This document shows positions 30,650-40,071 of a stretch of DNA of 64,000 nucleotides, one piece after another. Position numbers and translations under genes: made by a program. Under the pieces are notes generated by a model. It made no database searches, was not told where the DNA came from, and saw only the letters and a list, made by a program, of their open reading frames with translations. The DNA is from Luteimonas sp. RC10. GTDB taxonomy: Bacteria; Pseudomonadota; Gammaproteobacteria; Xanthomonadales; Xanthomonadaceae. The DNA lies in the NCBI RefSeq assembly GCF_014192745.1, contig NZ_JACHYJ010000008.1, forward strand, positions 1 through 64,000, read 5' to 3'. How positions within the stretch are numbered: the first letter of the stretch is position 1; every line of letters begins with the position of its first letter.

Positions 30650-32383
30650 ATGCGGCAGTCGCTGCACGGGCACGGCGCCTCGCGCGGCAACGCGCTGGGG
30701 CGTGCGCGCGTCCGCGAACCGCATGCACTGGAAGTCGCCGAAGAGCGCATCAGCGCGGCACAGGCGCCGGCCGAGCTGGCGCGACTGCACGCTGCGATCG
30801 CCCAGGTGCGCGGCGAGATCCGCACCATGCGCGACCAGTTGCATGGCGCGCTGGCCCACGAGGTGGGCGAATTCCTCGACCTGCACACGCTGCTGCTCGA
30901 CGACCCGGAACTGCTGCAGGGCCTGGACGAACTCGTCGGCACCGGGCTGTACGGCGCCGACTACGCGCTGCGGCTGCAGCGCGACCGTCTGGCGGCGGTG
31001 TTCGAAGGCATGGACGATGCCTACTTCCGCAGCCGCATCGAGGACATCGACCACGTCATCGGGCGGGTGCACGCGGCGCTGCATGCGCACGAGGCCGAGT
31101 TGCAAGGCGTGGCCGGCGAGATCCTGGTCACCGATGCCATCGCGCCGTCGGAGATCGGCCGGCTGCAGGCCCAGGGCGTGCTGGCCATCGTCACCTCGAC
31201 CGGCAGCACGCTGTCGCATTCGGCGATCCTCGCCCGCAGCCTGCAGTTGCCGCTGATCGTCAACGCGCCGCAGGCACTGGCCCAGATCAACGACGGCGCG
31301 GTGTTGGTCGTCGATGGCGGCACCGGCGAGATCGTCGTCGAGCCCAACGCCGAGGATCTGCGCGCCTATCGCGCGCGGGTGCGCGAGGAAAAGCGCGAGC
31401 GCAAGCAGTTGCGGCGGCTCCGGCGCGAGCCGAGCAAGACACTCGACGGCGTCGACATGAAGCTGTGGGCCAATGCCGAATCGCGCGAGGACGTCGCCGA
31501 GGCGCACGCGCTGGGCGTGGCCGGCGTCGGCCTCTACCGCACCGAATTCCTGTTCCTGCAGAGTCGTGAAATCCCCGACGAGCACGCACAGTTCCGCGCC
31601 TATCGCGATCTGGTGCTGGGCATGACCGGCCGCACGGTGACGATCCGCACGCTCGACATCGGTGCCGACAAGGCCGACGACACCGGCCTGGCCCTGCGCC
31701 ACGAGCCCAACCCCGCACTGGGTCTGCGCGGCGTCCGACTGTCGATGGCGCGCAACGGCTTGCTGGAGACCCAGTTGCGGGCGATCGCACGGGCCTCGGG
31801 CTACGGCCCGGTGCGGGTGCTGGTGCCGATGGTCAGTGGCCGCGAGGAGATCGTCGCGGTGCGCCGGTTGCTCGACCGGGTCCAGCGCGATCTGCACAGC
31901 GAGGGGCATGAGACCGCCGAGCGGATCGCGTTGGGGGCGATGATCGAGGTGCCGTCGGCGGCGATCGCGCTGCCCACCTTCGTGCGTGAGCTCGACTTCC
32001 TGTCGATCGGCACCAACGACCTGGTGCAGTACCTGCTGGCGGCCGACCGCAACAACGACGCCCTCGGCGACCTGTACTCGCCGCTGCATCCGGCGGTGAT
32101 CCGCCTGCTGCACGGCATCGTGCGCGTGGCGCGCGCGCGCGGCATCTCGGCCTCGGTCTGCGGGGAGATCGCCGGCGACGCACGCTTCACCCCACTGCTG
32201 CTGGCGCTGGGCATCGAGGAACTGAGCCTGCACCCATCGCCGCTGCTGGAAGTGCGCCGCGCGATCCGCGGCATCGACCTGGGCGCCCTGCGATCGCGGA
32301 CGCCGGCGTTGCTGCGCGCACGCGATCGCGCGGCGATCGAACGCTGGCTCGACACTGCGCAGCCGGCGCGCGGGGCCGCCTGA
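30650..32383 (+). CDS. ptsI: Phosphoenolpyruvate-protein phosphotransferase (enzyme I)
   Basis: Autophosphorylates from PEP and passes phosphate to HPr. 577 residues as in the family. The active-site His190 is in STLSHSAILARSL (the usual GGxTSH is here STGSTLSH); the PEP-binding barrel shows VGLYRTEFLFLQ, TIRTLDIGADK, MIEVPSAA, SIGTNDLVQYLLAADR and the catalytic Cys region SVCGEIAGD. Start ATG 30650 reproduces the family length. Together with HPr, two EIIA proteins and HprK it forms a regulatory cascade. Confidence 0.97.
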   Translation: MRQSLHGHGASRGNALGRARVREPHALEVAEERISAAQAPAELARLHAAIAQVRGEIRTMRDQLHGALAHEVGEFLDLHTLLLDDPELLQGLDELVGTGLYGADYALRLQRDRLAAVFEGMDDAYFRSRIEDIDHVIGRVHAALHAHEAELQGVAGEILVTDAIAPSEIGRLQAQGVLAIVTSTGSTLSHSAILARSLQLPLIVNAPQALAQINDGAVLVVDGGTGEIVVEPNAEDLRAYRARVREEKRERKQLRRLRREPSKTLDGVDMKLWANAESREDVAEAHALGVAGVGLYRTEFLFLQSREIPDEHAQFRAYRDLVLGMTGRTVTIRTLDIGADKADDTGLALRHEPNPALGLRGVRLSMARNGLLETQLRAIARASGYGPVRVLVPMVSGREEIVAVRRLLDRVQRDLHSEGHETAERIALGAMIEVPSAAIALPTFVRELDFLSIGTNDLVQYLLAADRNNDALGDLYSPLHPAVIRLLHGIVRVARARGISASVCGEIAGDARFTPLLLALGIEELSLHPSPLLEVRRAIRGIDLGALRSRTPALLRARDRAAIERWLDTAQPARGAA

Positions 32384-32551
32384 CTCCGATCGCCGCCGGC
32401 CCGCACCAGGCCGGACTGACCGTGGTGTGATGGCGGCCGCGTCTTCCTGCCGTTCGACCGTTCCTATTCCGCAACACAGCGCGGATAATGCGCCGATGCA
32501 CATCTGACCCAGTCGCGCCGCGTCCGTCGCGACGCGCAACGGAGCCATTCC

Positions 32552-33913
32552 ATGGCCGAAGCCGTCCGCCACGACAAGACCGCGCGCCAGCTGCGCCTGC
32601 TTTCCGACGCCCTCGACAGCGGGCGGCTGGGGCCGGTGCGGCGCATGGTCAACACGCTGGCGCCGGCCGAGATCGGCAACCTGCTCGAGTCCTTGCCGCA
32701 CGACAAGCGCATCGTGGTCTGGGGGCTGGTCGATGCCGATGACGACGGCGAGGTGCTGGTCCACGTCGGCGACGAGGTCCGCGAAAGCCTGATCGCGGAC
32801 ATGGACCCCGATGAGCTGGTCGCGGCGGTCGAGGATCTCGATATCGACGACCTCGCCGACCTGGTCGAGGACCTGCCCGATGCGGTCATCGACACGCTGC
32901 TGCGCTCGATGGACCGGGAGAACCGCGAACGCCTGGAGCAGGTGCTCTCCTATCCCGAGGACACCGCCGGCCGATTGATGAACCCCGACGTGGTGACGGT
33001 GCGCGCCGACACCACGGTCGACGTGGTGCTGCGCTTCCTGCGCCTGCGCGGCGAACTGCCCGATCACACCGACCATCTGTACGTGGTCAACCGTCGCCAC
33101 CAGCTGATCGGCTGGGTCGCGCTGCAGGATCTGGTGACCCGCGATCCCGGCACCCCGATCAACCGGCTGATCGACGACGAGCTCGACTCGATCCACGTCG
33201 ACGAATCGGCCGACCAGGTCGCACGCCAGTTCTCCGACAACGACTGGGTGTCCGCGCCGGTGGTCGACGACGGCAACGTGCTGCTGGGCCGGATCACCGT
33301 CGACGACGTCGTCGACATCATTCGCGAACAGGCCGAACATCAGGCCCTGGGCGCGGCGGGCCTGGACGAGGACGAAGACCTGTTCTCGCCGATCCGGCGC
33401 GCGGTGCGCGGCCGCGTCGTGTGGCTGGGCATCAACCTGCTGACCGCGTTCATGGCCGCCTTCGTGATCGGTCGCTTCGAGGCGACGATCGAACAGGTGG
33501 TCGCGCTGGCAGTGCTGATGCCGATCGTCGCCGGCATCGGCGGCAATGCCGCGGTGCAGGTGCTCACACTGATGGTGCGCGGCCTGGCACTGGGCCAGGT
33601 CGGCGCCAGCAACGCACGCATCCTGATGTGGAAGGAACTGCGCGTGGCGCTGATCAACGGCATGCTGATCGGCACCCTGGTGGCACTGGTCGCGCTGGTC
33701 TGGTTCCACGACTGGGTGCTGTCGCTGGTGATCTTCGCAGCCCTGGTCATCAACTTCTGTTCGGCCGCAACCGCCGGCGTGCTGCTGCCGTTGCTGCTCA
33801 AGCGCATGCGTGTCGACCCCGCGGTCGCCGGCACGGTCGTCGTCACCGCGGTGACCGACATCATGGGCTTCTTCAGCTTCCTCGGTCTGGCCACTGCGAT
33901 CATGCTGCGCTGA
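32552..33913 (+). CDS. mgtE: Magnesium transporter MgtE
   Basis: Mg2+-gated Mg2+ channel of the inner membrane. 453 residues: acidic cytosolic N domain (about 1-130, DADDDGEVLVHVGDEV), a pair of CBS domains (about 140-262, YPEDTAGRLMNPDVVTV), and five membrane helices (about 290-453) with the pore motif PIVAGIGGNAAVQVLTLMVR. The 168 bases before it contain GATAAT near 32483 as a possible -10, but no M-box I can recognise. Follows ptsI as in other xanthomonads. Confidence 0.95.
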   Translation: MAEAVRHDKTARQLRLLSDALDSGRLGPVRRMVNTLAPAEIGNLLESLPHDKRIVVWGLVDADDDGEVLVHVGDEVRESLIADMDPDELVAAVEDLDIDDLADLVEDLPDAVIDTLLRSMDRENRERLEQVLSYPEDTAGRLMNPDVVTVRADTTVDVVLRFLRLRGELPDHTDHLYVVNRRHQLIGWVALQDLVTRDPGTPINRLIDDELDSIHVDESADQVARQFSDNDWVSAPVVDDGNVLLGRITVDDVVDIIREQAEHQALGAAGLDEDEDLFSPIRRAVRGRVVWLGINLLTAFMAAFVIGRFEATIEQVVALAVLMPIVAGIGGNAAVQVLTLMVRGLALGQVGASNARILMWKELRVALINGMLIGTLVALVALVWFHDWVLSLVIFAALVINFCSAATAGVLLPLLLKRMRVDPAVAGTVVVTAVTDIMGFFSFLGLATAIMLR

Positions 33914-33925
33914 AGAGGCCCACCG

Positions 33926-34564
33926 ATGCCGCCGACCTCGCAACCGGGAAAGATCACCAGCTGGGACGATGGCCGCGGCTACGGGTTCGTCGAGCCTCTC
34001 GATCCTGCGGACGGGCCCCGCGCGTTCTTCCATATCCGCGATTACGACCAGGGCGGACGTCGGCCGGAAATCGGCGAGATCGTGCGCTACACGCCCGAAC
34101 GCCAGGCCGATGGACGTTGGCGCGCCCATCGGGTGGTGCGCGTGTCGCTGGCCGCCACACGCGAGCGCCGATTGCGCCAGGCGCCACCGGCCCCAAGGCC
34201 GCGCGCGCGCGGCCCGGTCGGCGCGCTGGCGATGCTGCTGACGATCGCGCTGTGGGCCGCGGCGCTGGCCTGGGGCATCGACACCGGCCGCCTGCCTGCC
34301 ATGCTCGTCCCAGGGCTGGCGGTTCTCAACCTGGTCACGTTCGGGATGTATGCGGTCGACAAGCGCGCCGCGCAGGCCGGACGCCGACGCACGCCCGAAG
34401 CCCAGTTGCACCTGTTCGAACTGCTCGGCGGCTGGCCGGCTGCCTGGCTCGCGCAACGCCTGCTGCGGCACAAGAGCGTCAAGCGCGCCTACCGTCATGT
34501 CTTCGTGGCGATGATCGCGCTGCATGCGATCGCCCTCGCCCTCGTCCTGCGGCCCGCCCTCTGA
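33926..34564 (+). CDS. Cold-shock domain plus DUF1294 membrane protein
   Basis: 212 residues. Residues 7-70 form a cold-shock-like OB fold (GKITSWDDGRGYGFVEP, then AFFHIRDY, matching the RNP1 and RNP2 positions). A basic linker precedes a DUF1294 membrane module (about 98-212) with hydrophobic segments near 99-117, 126-141 and 191-210, and the DUF1294 motifs YAVDKRAAQAGRRRTPEAQL and RHKSVKRAYRH. Such fusions recur in bacteria; function is unknown. Twelve bases after mgtE, likely cotranscribed. Confidence 0.9.
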   Translation: MPPTSQPGKITSWDDGRGYGFVEPLDPADGPRAFFHIRDYDQGGRRPEIGEIVRYTPERQADGRWRAHRVVRVSLAATRERRLRQAPPAPRPRARGPVGALAMLLTIALWAAALAWGIDTGRLPAMLVPGLAVLNLVTFGMYAVDKRAAQAGRRRTPEAQLHLFELLGGWPAAWLAQRLLRHKSVKRAYRHVFVAMIALHAIALALVLRPAL

Positions 34565-34588
34565 GCGCGCCCCGTCCTGGAGCCTCCG

Positions 34589-35419
34589 ATGTCCCTGCCC
34601 CCCGATTCCACGTCCCGCCGCCGCGTGCTGCGCGGTCTCGCACTCGCTGGTGCCGGCGGCGCAGCCTGGCTCGCCGGCTGTCGCTCGTCGCCGTCCGCGC
34701 AGGCACCGGGCCGCTTCGTGCGCCGTACGGTCGAGGTGGGTGGACACCGCTACGCCTACCAGGTCTTCGTGCCGACGGCAGCCCTGCCCCGGCCGCTGCC
34801 GGTGGTGCTGTTCCTGCACGGTTCGGGCGAACGCGGCAGCGACGGCGACAAGCAGACCCACGCCGGCCTGGGGCCGTACGTGCGCGCGCACGCGGCCGAT
34901 TTCCCGGCCCTGGTGGTATTCCCGCAATCGCCCGAGGGCACGTCATGGGAAGGCGATGTGGCGACGATGGCCCTGGCCACGCTCGATGCCGCGACCGCCG
35001 AGTTCGACGGCGACCCGGGGCGCACCTCGCTGACCGGCATGTCCCGCGGCGGCTACGGCACCTGGTCGCTGGCCTTGCGTGCGCCCGAACGCTTCGCCGC
35101 GCTGGTGCCGGTCTGCGGCGGCATCACCCCGCCCGGCACACGCCCCGATCTCAACAGCCTGCAGGTCGAATCGACCCGCGATACGCCCGATCCGTTCGAC
35201 GCCGCCGCGCAACGGCTGCGCGACATCCCGAGCTGGCTGTTCCACGGCGCCCGCGACGATGTCGTGCCACCGGACCAGTCGCGCCGGATGTACGCCGCGC
35301 TGCAGCGCGCCGGCGCCGACGTGCGTTACACCGAGTTCCCCGACGCCAACCACAATAGCTGGGACGCGGCCTACGCCACGCAGGCGCTGTGGGATTGGCT
35401 GTTCGCGCAGCGGCGCTGA
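34589..35419 (+). CDS. Tat-type lipoprotein alpha/beta esterase
   Basis: 276 residues. The N-terminus has SRRRVLRGLALAGAGG, a twin-arginine signal, ending in lipobox LAGC (about 29-32), so an exported, lipid-anchored protein is predicted. The mature part is a phospholipase/carboxylesterase-type hydrolase: oxyanion LFLHGSGERG, nucleophile Ser in GMSRGGYGTW, Asp in GARDDVVPP, His in DANHNSWD. It resembles exported feruloyl-esterase or depolymerase-like enzymes; the substrate is unknown. Convergent with the next permease gene; a perfect palindrome GCGACGCGTCGC begins one base after its stop. Confidence 0.88.
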   Translation: MSLPPDSTSRRRVLRGLALAGAGGAAWLAGCRSSPSAQAPGRFVRRTVEVGGHRYAYQVFVPTAALPRPLPVVLFLHGSGERGSDGDKQTHAGLGPYVRAHAADFPALVVFPQSPEGTSWEGDVATMALATLDAATAEFDGDPGRTSLTGMSRGGYGTWSLALRAPERFAALVPVCGGITPPGTRPDLNSLQVESTRDTPDPFDAAAQRLRDIPSWLFHGARDDVVPPDQSRRMYAALQRAGADVRYTEFPDANHNSWDAAYATQALWDWLFAQRR

Positions 35420-35479
35420 GCGACGCGTCGCCCGAGCAGAGCACGGACCGGGGCATCGTCGGCCACGCGCGACGCGCGA

Positions 35480-36877
35480 CTAAGGCGCGGCGCGCGCGCC
35501 CGTCCGCAGCCGCCGCGCCAGCGCACCGAGCGCGGCGATCACTGCGACCAGCAGCACCATCGACAGGAACTGCGCGCGGGTGTCGGGGGAGACGATCAAC
35601 AGCACGAAGATCAGCCCCAGGATCGCCAGCGCGGCCAGGGTCGGCACCGGGAATCCGCGCATCCGGTACGGCAGCGCCGCGCCGACTCGGTCGGCGCGGC
35701 GGCGCAGGATCAGCTGCGAGACCAGCGCGATCGTCCACACCAGCAGGCAGGTCGCGCCGACGATGTTGAGCAGCACCGGCAACACCCGCTGCGGGAACAG
35801 CAGCTCCAGGCCCGCCGCGAGGAAACCGAAGGCGACACTGGCCAGCACCGCGGCGACCGGCACCTGGCGACGGTCGCTGCGACCAAGCACCGCCGGCGCT
35901 TCCCCGCGCCGGGCCAGCGACCAGATCATCCGCGACGCGCCGTAGAGGTTGGCGTTGAGCGCCGACAGCAACGCGATCACCGCGACCAGGGTGATCGCGG
36001 CCGCCGCGCCGGGAATGCGCGCCACCTGCAGCACCGCCGCGAACGGTGAGGCCAGCGCCGGGCTGTTCCAGGGCACGACGGCCACGATCACCGCGATCGA
36101 GCCCAGATAGAACACCAGGATGCGCCAGGCGACGGTGCGGATCGCGCGCGCGAGGCTGCGCGCCGGATCGTCGGTCTCGGCGGCGGCGATGGCGACGATC
36201 TCGGTGCCCCCGAACGCGAACACCACCACCAGCAGCGCCGCGCCGATGCCCATCAGTCCGTTCGGTGCGAAGCCACCATCGGCATGGAAATGCGCCAGCC
36301 CCGGCGATGCCACGTCCGGCAGCCAGCCCAGCAGCAGCGCGACGCCGACCGCGATGAACGCCAGGATCGCGACCACCTTGAGGATCGCGAACCAGAACTC
36401 GAACTCGCCGAAGTGGCGCACACCCAGCAGGTTGATCGCGGTGAACGCGGCCATGAACGTCAGCGCCAACCCGGGTACCGAGACGCCGGGCCACAAGGTG
36501 GCCAGCAGGCCGGCGGCGCCGACCGCCTCGGCGGCGATGACGATGACCACCTGCAGCCACCACAGCCAGCCGACGGTGGCGCCGGCGGTCGCGCCCATCG
36601 CGTCCTCGGCGTAGACCGAGAACGCACCACTGGCCGGCTTGGCCGCGGCCATCTCGCCGAGCGCGTGCATGACCACGATCACCAGCGCGCCGGCGATCAG
36701 ATAGGACAGCAGCACCGCCGGACCGGCGACCTGGATGCCGACGCCCGAGCCCAGGAACAGACCGGCGCCGATCGCGCTGCCCAGGCCCATCATCACCAAC
36801 TGGCGGGGCTTGAGCGCGTGCGCGGCGGTGGCGACCGGGCGGCCGGCCTGTGGACGGGGCGTGCGGGTGGGCTGCAT
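35480..36877 (-). CDS. Amino acid permease (APC superfamily, AAT type)
   Basis: 465 residues with about 12 membrane helices. The first helix carries the AAT signature GLGSAIGAGLFLGSGVGIQ; YLIAGALVIVVMHALGEMA and the YGASRMIWSLARRGEAP loop are also typical of amino acid/proton symporters such as GabP, AnsP and LysP. Substrate cannot be set from sequence. ATG 36877 was chosen ten residues inside a longer frame. Last gene of the minus-strand cluster permease-amidase-fusion-permease, 87 bases after the fusion gene. Confidence 0.9.
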   Translation of the reverse strand: MQPTRTPRPQAGRPVATAAHALKPRQLVMMGLGSAIGAGLFLGSGVGIQVAGPAVLLSYLIAGALVIVVMHALGEMAAAKPASGAFSVYAEDAMGATAGATVGWLWWLQVVIVIAAEAVGAAGLLATLWPGVSVPGLALTFMAAFTAINLLGVRHFGEFEFWFAILKVVAILAFIAVGVALLLGWLPDVASPGLAHFHADGGFAPNGLMGIGAALLVVVFAFGGTEIVAIAAAETDDPARSLARAIRTVAWRILVFYLGSIAVIVAVVPWNSPALASPFAAVLQVARIPGAAAAITLVAVIALLSALNANLYGASRMIWSLARRGEAPAVLGRSDRRQVPVAAVLASVAFGFLAAGLELLFPQRVLPVLLNIVGATCLLVWTIALVSQLILRRRADRVGAALPYRMRGFPVPTLAALAILGLIFVLLIVSPDTRAQFLSMVLLVAVIAALGALARRLRTGARAAP

Positions 36878-36964
36878 CGGGGCCGGTCTGGTTCGAAAGC
36901 GAGGCACGATACAGGATCGCGGCCGCGCGTTCGGCGCCGGCCCCGGACGCGCGACCCGCAGCGG

Positions 36965-38572
36965 TCAGTCGCGATCGAGGTCGAAGCGCCTGCGCAGGAA
37001 TGTGGCACCGTCCTCCAGCGCCTGCCGGGCGATGGCCGAGACCGACACTGCCTCGATGAAGCTGTGCGGGGCGCCCTTGTAGAGCTTGACCTCGACGCCG
37101 ACGCCAGCGGCCAGCAGCTTGCCGGCCATCGTCAGGTTCTGCTCGGCGAGCACGTCGCACTCGCCCACGCCGATGAAGAACGGCGGCAGCCCCTCCACCT
37201 CGGCGAGCAGGCCGTGCGCATAAGGCGCATTGCGGTCGCCAGGCCGGGAAATGTAGTGGTTCCAGAACGTGTCCACCTCGGCGGCGGTCAGCATGTCCTC
37301 GGCGGTGCCGTAGCGGCGGCGCGAATGCGGCGAGCAGTCGGGCGTGTAGCCGGCGTAGTAGTTCAGCGCCGCGGCCACGCGCCCGCCCTCGCCCAGATCG
37401 CGCAACGCCAGCAACGCGCCGGTAGTGAGGTTGCCGCCGGCCGAATCCCCGCCCAGCGCGAGCCGCGATGCATCCAGCCCATGCGCGGCGCCGTGGTCCT
37501 GGAGCCAGCGCACGACATCGACGACCTGTTCGAGCGCGACCGGATAATGCACCTCGGGCGACAGCGCGTAGTCGATGCCGACGACCGTGACACCAGCGCG
37601 CGCTGCCAGTTCGCGCATCACCCGGTCGTGGGTGTCGAGGCTGAACATCGCCCAGCCGCCGCCATGCAGGAACCCCAGCGTCGGCTTGGACGTGCCCGGC
37701 GCGGGATCGTGGATACGCAGGCGCACCGGGCCGTGGCGGGTCGGTGCGGTCACCTCCTCGGTGCGGCCCATGACCGGGCCGCCCTCCCGCCAGGGACGCC
37801 GGACCTGTTCGACGATCTCGCGCCGCGCGGGCCAGCCCAGGTCGCGTCCGGCCACCAGCCGCCGGCCCTCGGCGATCACGCTGTCGATGAAACCGGCGAT
37901 CTCCGGATCGATCGGCCGCGCACGCGGTTCGATCGCGGCGATCGCATCGGCACCGCGGCCGTCGTCGAAGCGCCGCATCCACGCCGCCAGGTCATGCTGA
38001 CGCGTGTCCCACAGGCCGCGCAGGATGTCGTCGAACACATCGTCGCGCTCGTCCTGGCCCAGCTTGAAGGTGGCGTGGGTGGCGCGCACGTGCGCATGGA
38101 AGCCGACGACGGCCCCGCGCAGACTGTCATAACGCGGTCCCACTTCCTCCACGCCCCAGGCCCCGGGACGGTCGCGCTCCAGATCGTCGGTGAGATGCCG
38201 CAACAGCGCGTCCGCGTCCTCCGGCGTGTCGCGCAGTTCGATCTCGACCTGGAACACCGCCGCGGCATAGTTCCAGGTCGGCGCGCGCGTGCGATCGGCG
38301 AACCACGACGGCGAGACATAACCATGCGGCCCCAGCAGCAGCACGGTAGCGCGCGGATCCTCGACGAACGCACGCCATTGCGGGTTGCGGCGGGCGAAAT
38401 GCCCGAGCAGGCGCAGCGGCGTGCCATCGGCATCGCATTCGAGCTGGACGGGCAGCGGCGTGGTGGCCAGCGCGCCGGCGGCGCCGGACACGATCCAGGC
38501 GAACGGTTGCTCGGCGACGAGGTCGGCGACATCGCGCGCGCAGCGGGCTTGAAACGGGGAAGACATGGACAT
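36965..38572 (-). CDS. PaiB-like FMN-binding domain fused to alpha/beta hydrolase
   Basis: 535 residues, two domains. Residues 1-205 match the FMN_bind_2/PaiB split barrel: GHFARRNPQWRAF, LLGPHGYVSPSWF, PTWNYAAAVFQVEIE and HATFKLGQDERDD in family order. Residues about 225-535 are an HSL-type hydrolase: oxyanion FLHGGGWAMFS, nucleophile ALGGDSAGGNL, catalytic Asp near GVGECDVLAEQ and His in GAPHSFIEA. PaiB proteins are usually free-standing; a hydrolase partner in one chain is unusual. Start 38572 or 38566 (both ATG). Lies 35 bases after the amidase gene on the same strand. Confidence 0.9.
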   Translation of the reverse strand: MSMSSPFQARCARDVADLVAEQPFAWIVSGAAGALATTPLPVQLECDADGTPLRLLGHFARRNPQWRAFVEDPRATVLLLGPHGYVSPSWFADRTRAPTWNYAAAVFQVEIELRDTPEDADALLRHLTDDLERDRPGAWGVEEVGPRYDSLRGAVVGFHAHVRATHATFKLGQDERDDVFDDILRGLWDTRQHDLAAWMRRFDDGRGADAIAAIEPRARPIDPEIAGFIDSVIAEGRRLVAGRDLGWPARREIVEQVRRPWREGGPVMGRTEEVTAPTRHGPVRLRIHDPAPGTSKPTLGFLHGGGWAMFSLDTHDRVMRELAARAGVTVVGIDYALSPEVHYPVALEQVVDVVRWLQDHGAAHGLDASRLALGGDSAGGNLTTGALLALRDLGEGGRVAAALNYYAGYTPDCSPHSRRRYGTAEDMLTAAEVDTFWNHYISRPGDRNAPYAHGLLAEVEGLPPFFIGVGECDVLAEQNLTMAGKLLAAGVGVEVKLYKGAPHSFIEAVSVSAIARQALEDGATFLRRRFDLDRD

Positions 38573-38607
38573 GCGAACCTGGTCGGGGGGAAATCAGCGA
38601 AGGACGG

Positions 38608-40047
38608 TCAGGCGGCCGGTGCAGCCACAGAATGCGCGGGCCAGCGGTCGGCCCACGGCGCTGCGGCTTCGAGTTCGTAGGCCAGTGCGAGCAGCACATC
38701 CTCCTGGCCGCGATCGGCGGCGAACATCGCCCCGATCGGCAGCCCGTCGGCAGACATGCCCAGCGGCAGCGAGATCGCCGGCGTACCCGCCATGTTCTGC
38801 AGCGGCGTGTAGTCGATCCACGCGAACATCGTCGGCATCAGGGCATCCATCGGCACCTCGGGTGCGAATGTGCCGATCGTCGGCGGCGGCGCACTGACCA
38901 CCGGCGTCAGCACGACATCGTGGGTCGCGTAGAAGGCCGACAGCTGGCGCGGCAACCCGGCGATCTGTGCGTACACGTCTTCGAGCGCGCGCGTGGGCAG
39001 TGCACGGGCGCGCGCGCCCAGCGCCAGCGTCCACGGCTCCAGCGCATCCTCCAGACGGCGTCCGCCGATCAGCGCAGTGGCTGCATCGACGGCGTCGGCG
39101 GCCAGGTGCGACCACAGATTCTCGAAGGCCGTCAGGAAGGCGTCGCCGTCGATCGGCCAGCGCACGCGCTCGACCCGATGCCCCAGCGCCTCGCACAGCG
39201 AGGCCGTGCGCGCGACCGCGTCGCGCACCTCCGGGTGCGGCGCCGCGCCGCGCAGGCCCTGCTCGATCACGCCGATACGCAGGCGGCGCGCCGACGGTGC
39301 ACGGACCATCGGACGCCCGGCCTGCGGATGGGTCGTCGCGAAGCCCCAGGCGACATCGCGGACGCTGCGCGCATGCAGGCCGTCGGCCACCAGCAGGTCT
39401 TCGACCAGATGGCGGTCGCGTACACGCACGGTGCTGTCGCGGCCGGGCTTGAGGCCGACGACGCCGCAGCACGAGGACGGCAACCGGATCGAGCCGCCGC
39501 CGTCGCTGCCGTGCGCGACCGGCACCAGGCCGGCGGCGACCGCGGCCGCCGCACCGCCGCTCGAGCCGCCGGGCGAATGCGCCAGCGACCAGGGGTTGCG
39601 GGTCACCGGACCGAGCAGCGGCTCGGTCGACGCGAGCAGGCCGAACTCCGGCATCGCCGACTTGCCGACGGCAACCAGGCCCTGCGCGACCAGACGCTGC
39701 ACATACGGATGCCCGTGCGCGACCAGCGTGCCGCTGCGACTGCGCGACCCCGAACGCGTCGGCATGCCCGGATAGTCCAGCGAATCCTTCGGCAGCCACG
39801 GCACACCGGCCATCGGCGCGCGCGCGTGCGCGCGGTCCAGTTCGGCCGCCTCACGCCGGGCCGGCTCGAACGCGCGATGACTCAAGGCCTGCAACGCAGG
39901 ATCGAGCGCCTCGATGCGCAGGATCGCCGCGTCGATCAGGCCGGCGGCATCGAGTTGGCCGGACCGCACCAGCGCGGCCTGGTCGTGGGCATCCAGGCGT
40001 CCGATGCGGAACGCATCGGACCGGGTCAGCGTGTCGTGATGAGGCAT
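38608..40047 (-). CDS. Amidase signature family hydrolase
   Basis: 479 residues with the full Ser-cisSer-Lys triad: Lys87 in PWLPKDSL, Ser162 in SPGGSSGG, and nucleophile Ser186 in DGGGSIRLP, spacing as in the family. The N-terminal helices and SAMPEFGLLAS stretch resemble 6-aminohexanoate cyclic-dimer hydrolase type enzymes, so a cyclic or linear amide substrate is possible. No signal peptide, so it acts in the cytosol on imported substrate. Flanked by two permeases and the FMN-hydrolase fusion. Confidence 0.9.
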   Translation of the reverse strand: MPHHDTLTRSDAFRIGRLDAHDQAALVRSGQLDAAGLIDAAILRIEALDPALQALSHRAFEPARREAAELDRAHARAPMAGVPWLPKDSLDYPGMPTRSGSRSRSGTLVAHGHPYVQRLVAQGLVAVGKSAMPEFGLLASTEPLLGPVTRNPWSLAHSPGGSSGGAAAAVAAGLVPVAHGSDGGGSIRLPSSCCGVVGLKPGRDSTVRVRDRHLVEDLLVADGLHARSVRDVAWGFATTHPQAGRPMVRAPSARRLRIGVIEQGLRGAAPHPEVRDAVARTASLCEALGHRVERVRWPIDGDAFLTAFENLWSHLAADAVDAATALIGGRRLEDALEPWTLALGARARALPTRALEDVYAQIAGLPRQLSAFYATHDVVLTPVVSAPPPTIGTFAPEVPMDALMPTMFAWIDYTPLQNMAGTPAISLPLGMSADGLPIGAMFAADRGQEDVLLALAYELEAAAPWADRWPAHSVAAPAA

Positions 40048-40071
40048 GCAGGCAAGTCGTGTCGAGGGAAG

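Noticed and set aside
32384-32551. M-box magnesium riboswitch before mgtE
   Set aside because: Only 168 bases with one small hairpin; no conserved M-box core was recognisable.
30461-34927. Open frame of about 1488 codons on the minus strand opposite ptsI, mgtE and neighbours
   Set aside because: It is antisense to well-supported genes, His/Gln/Arg-rich with no family motif, and arises because third positions in this GC-rich genome rarely give stops.
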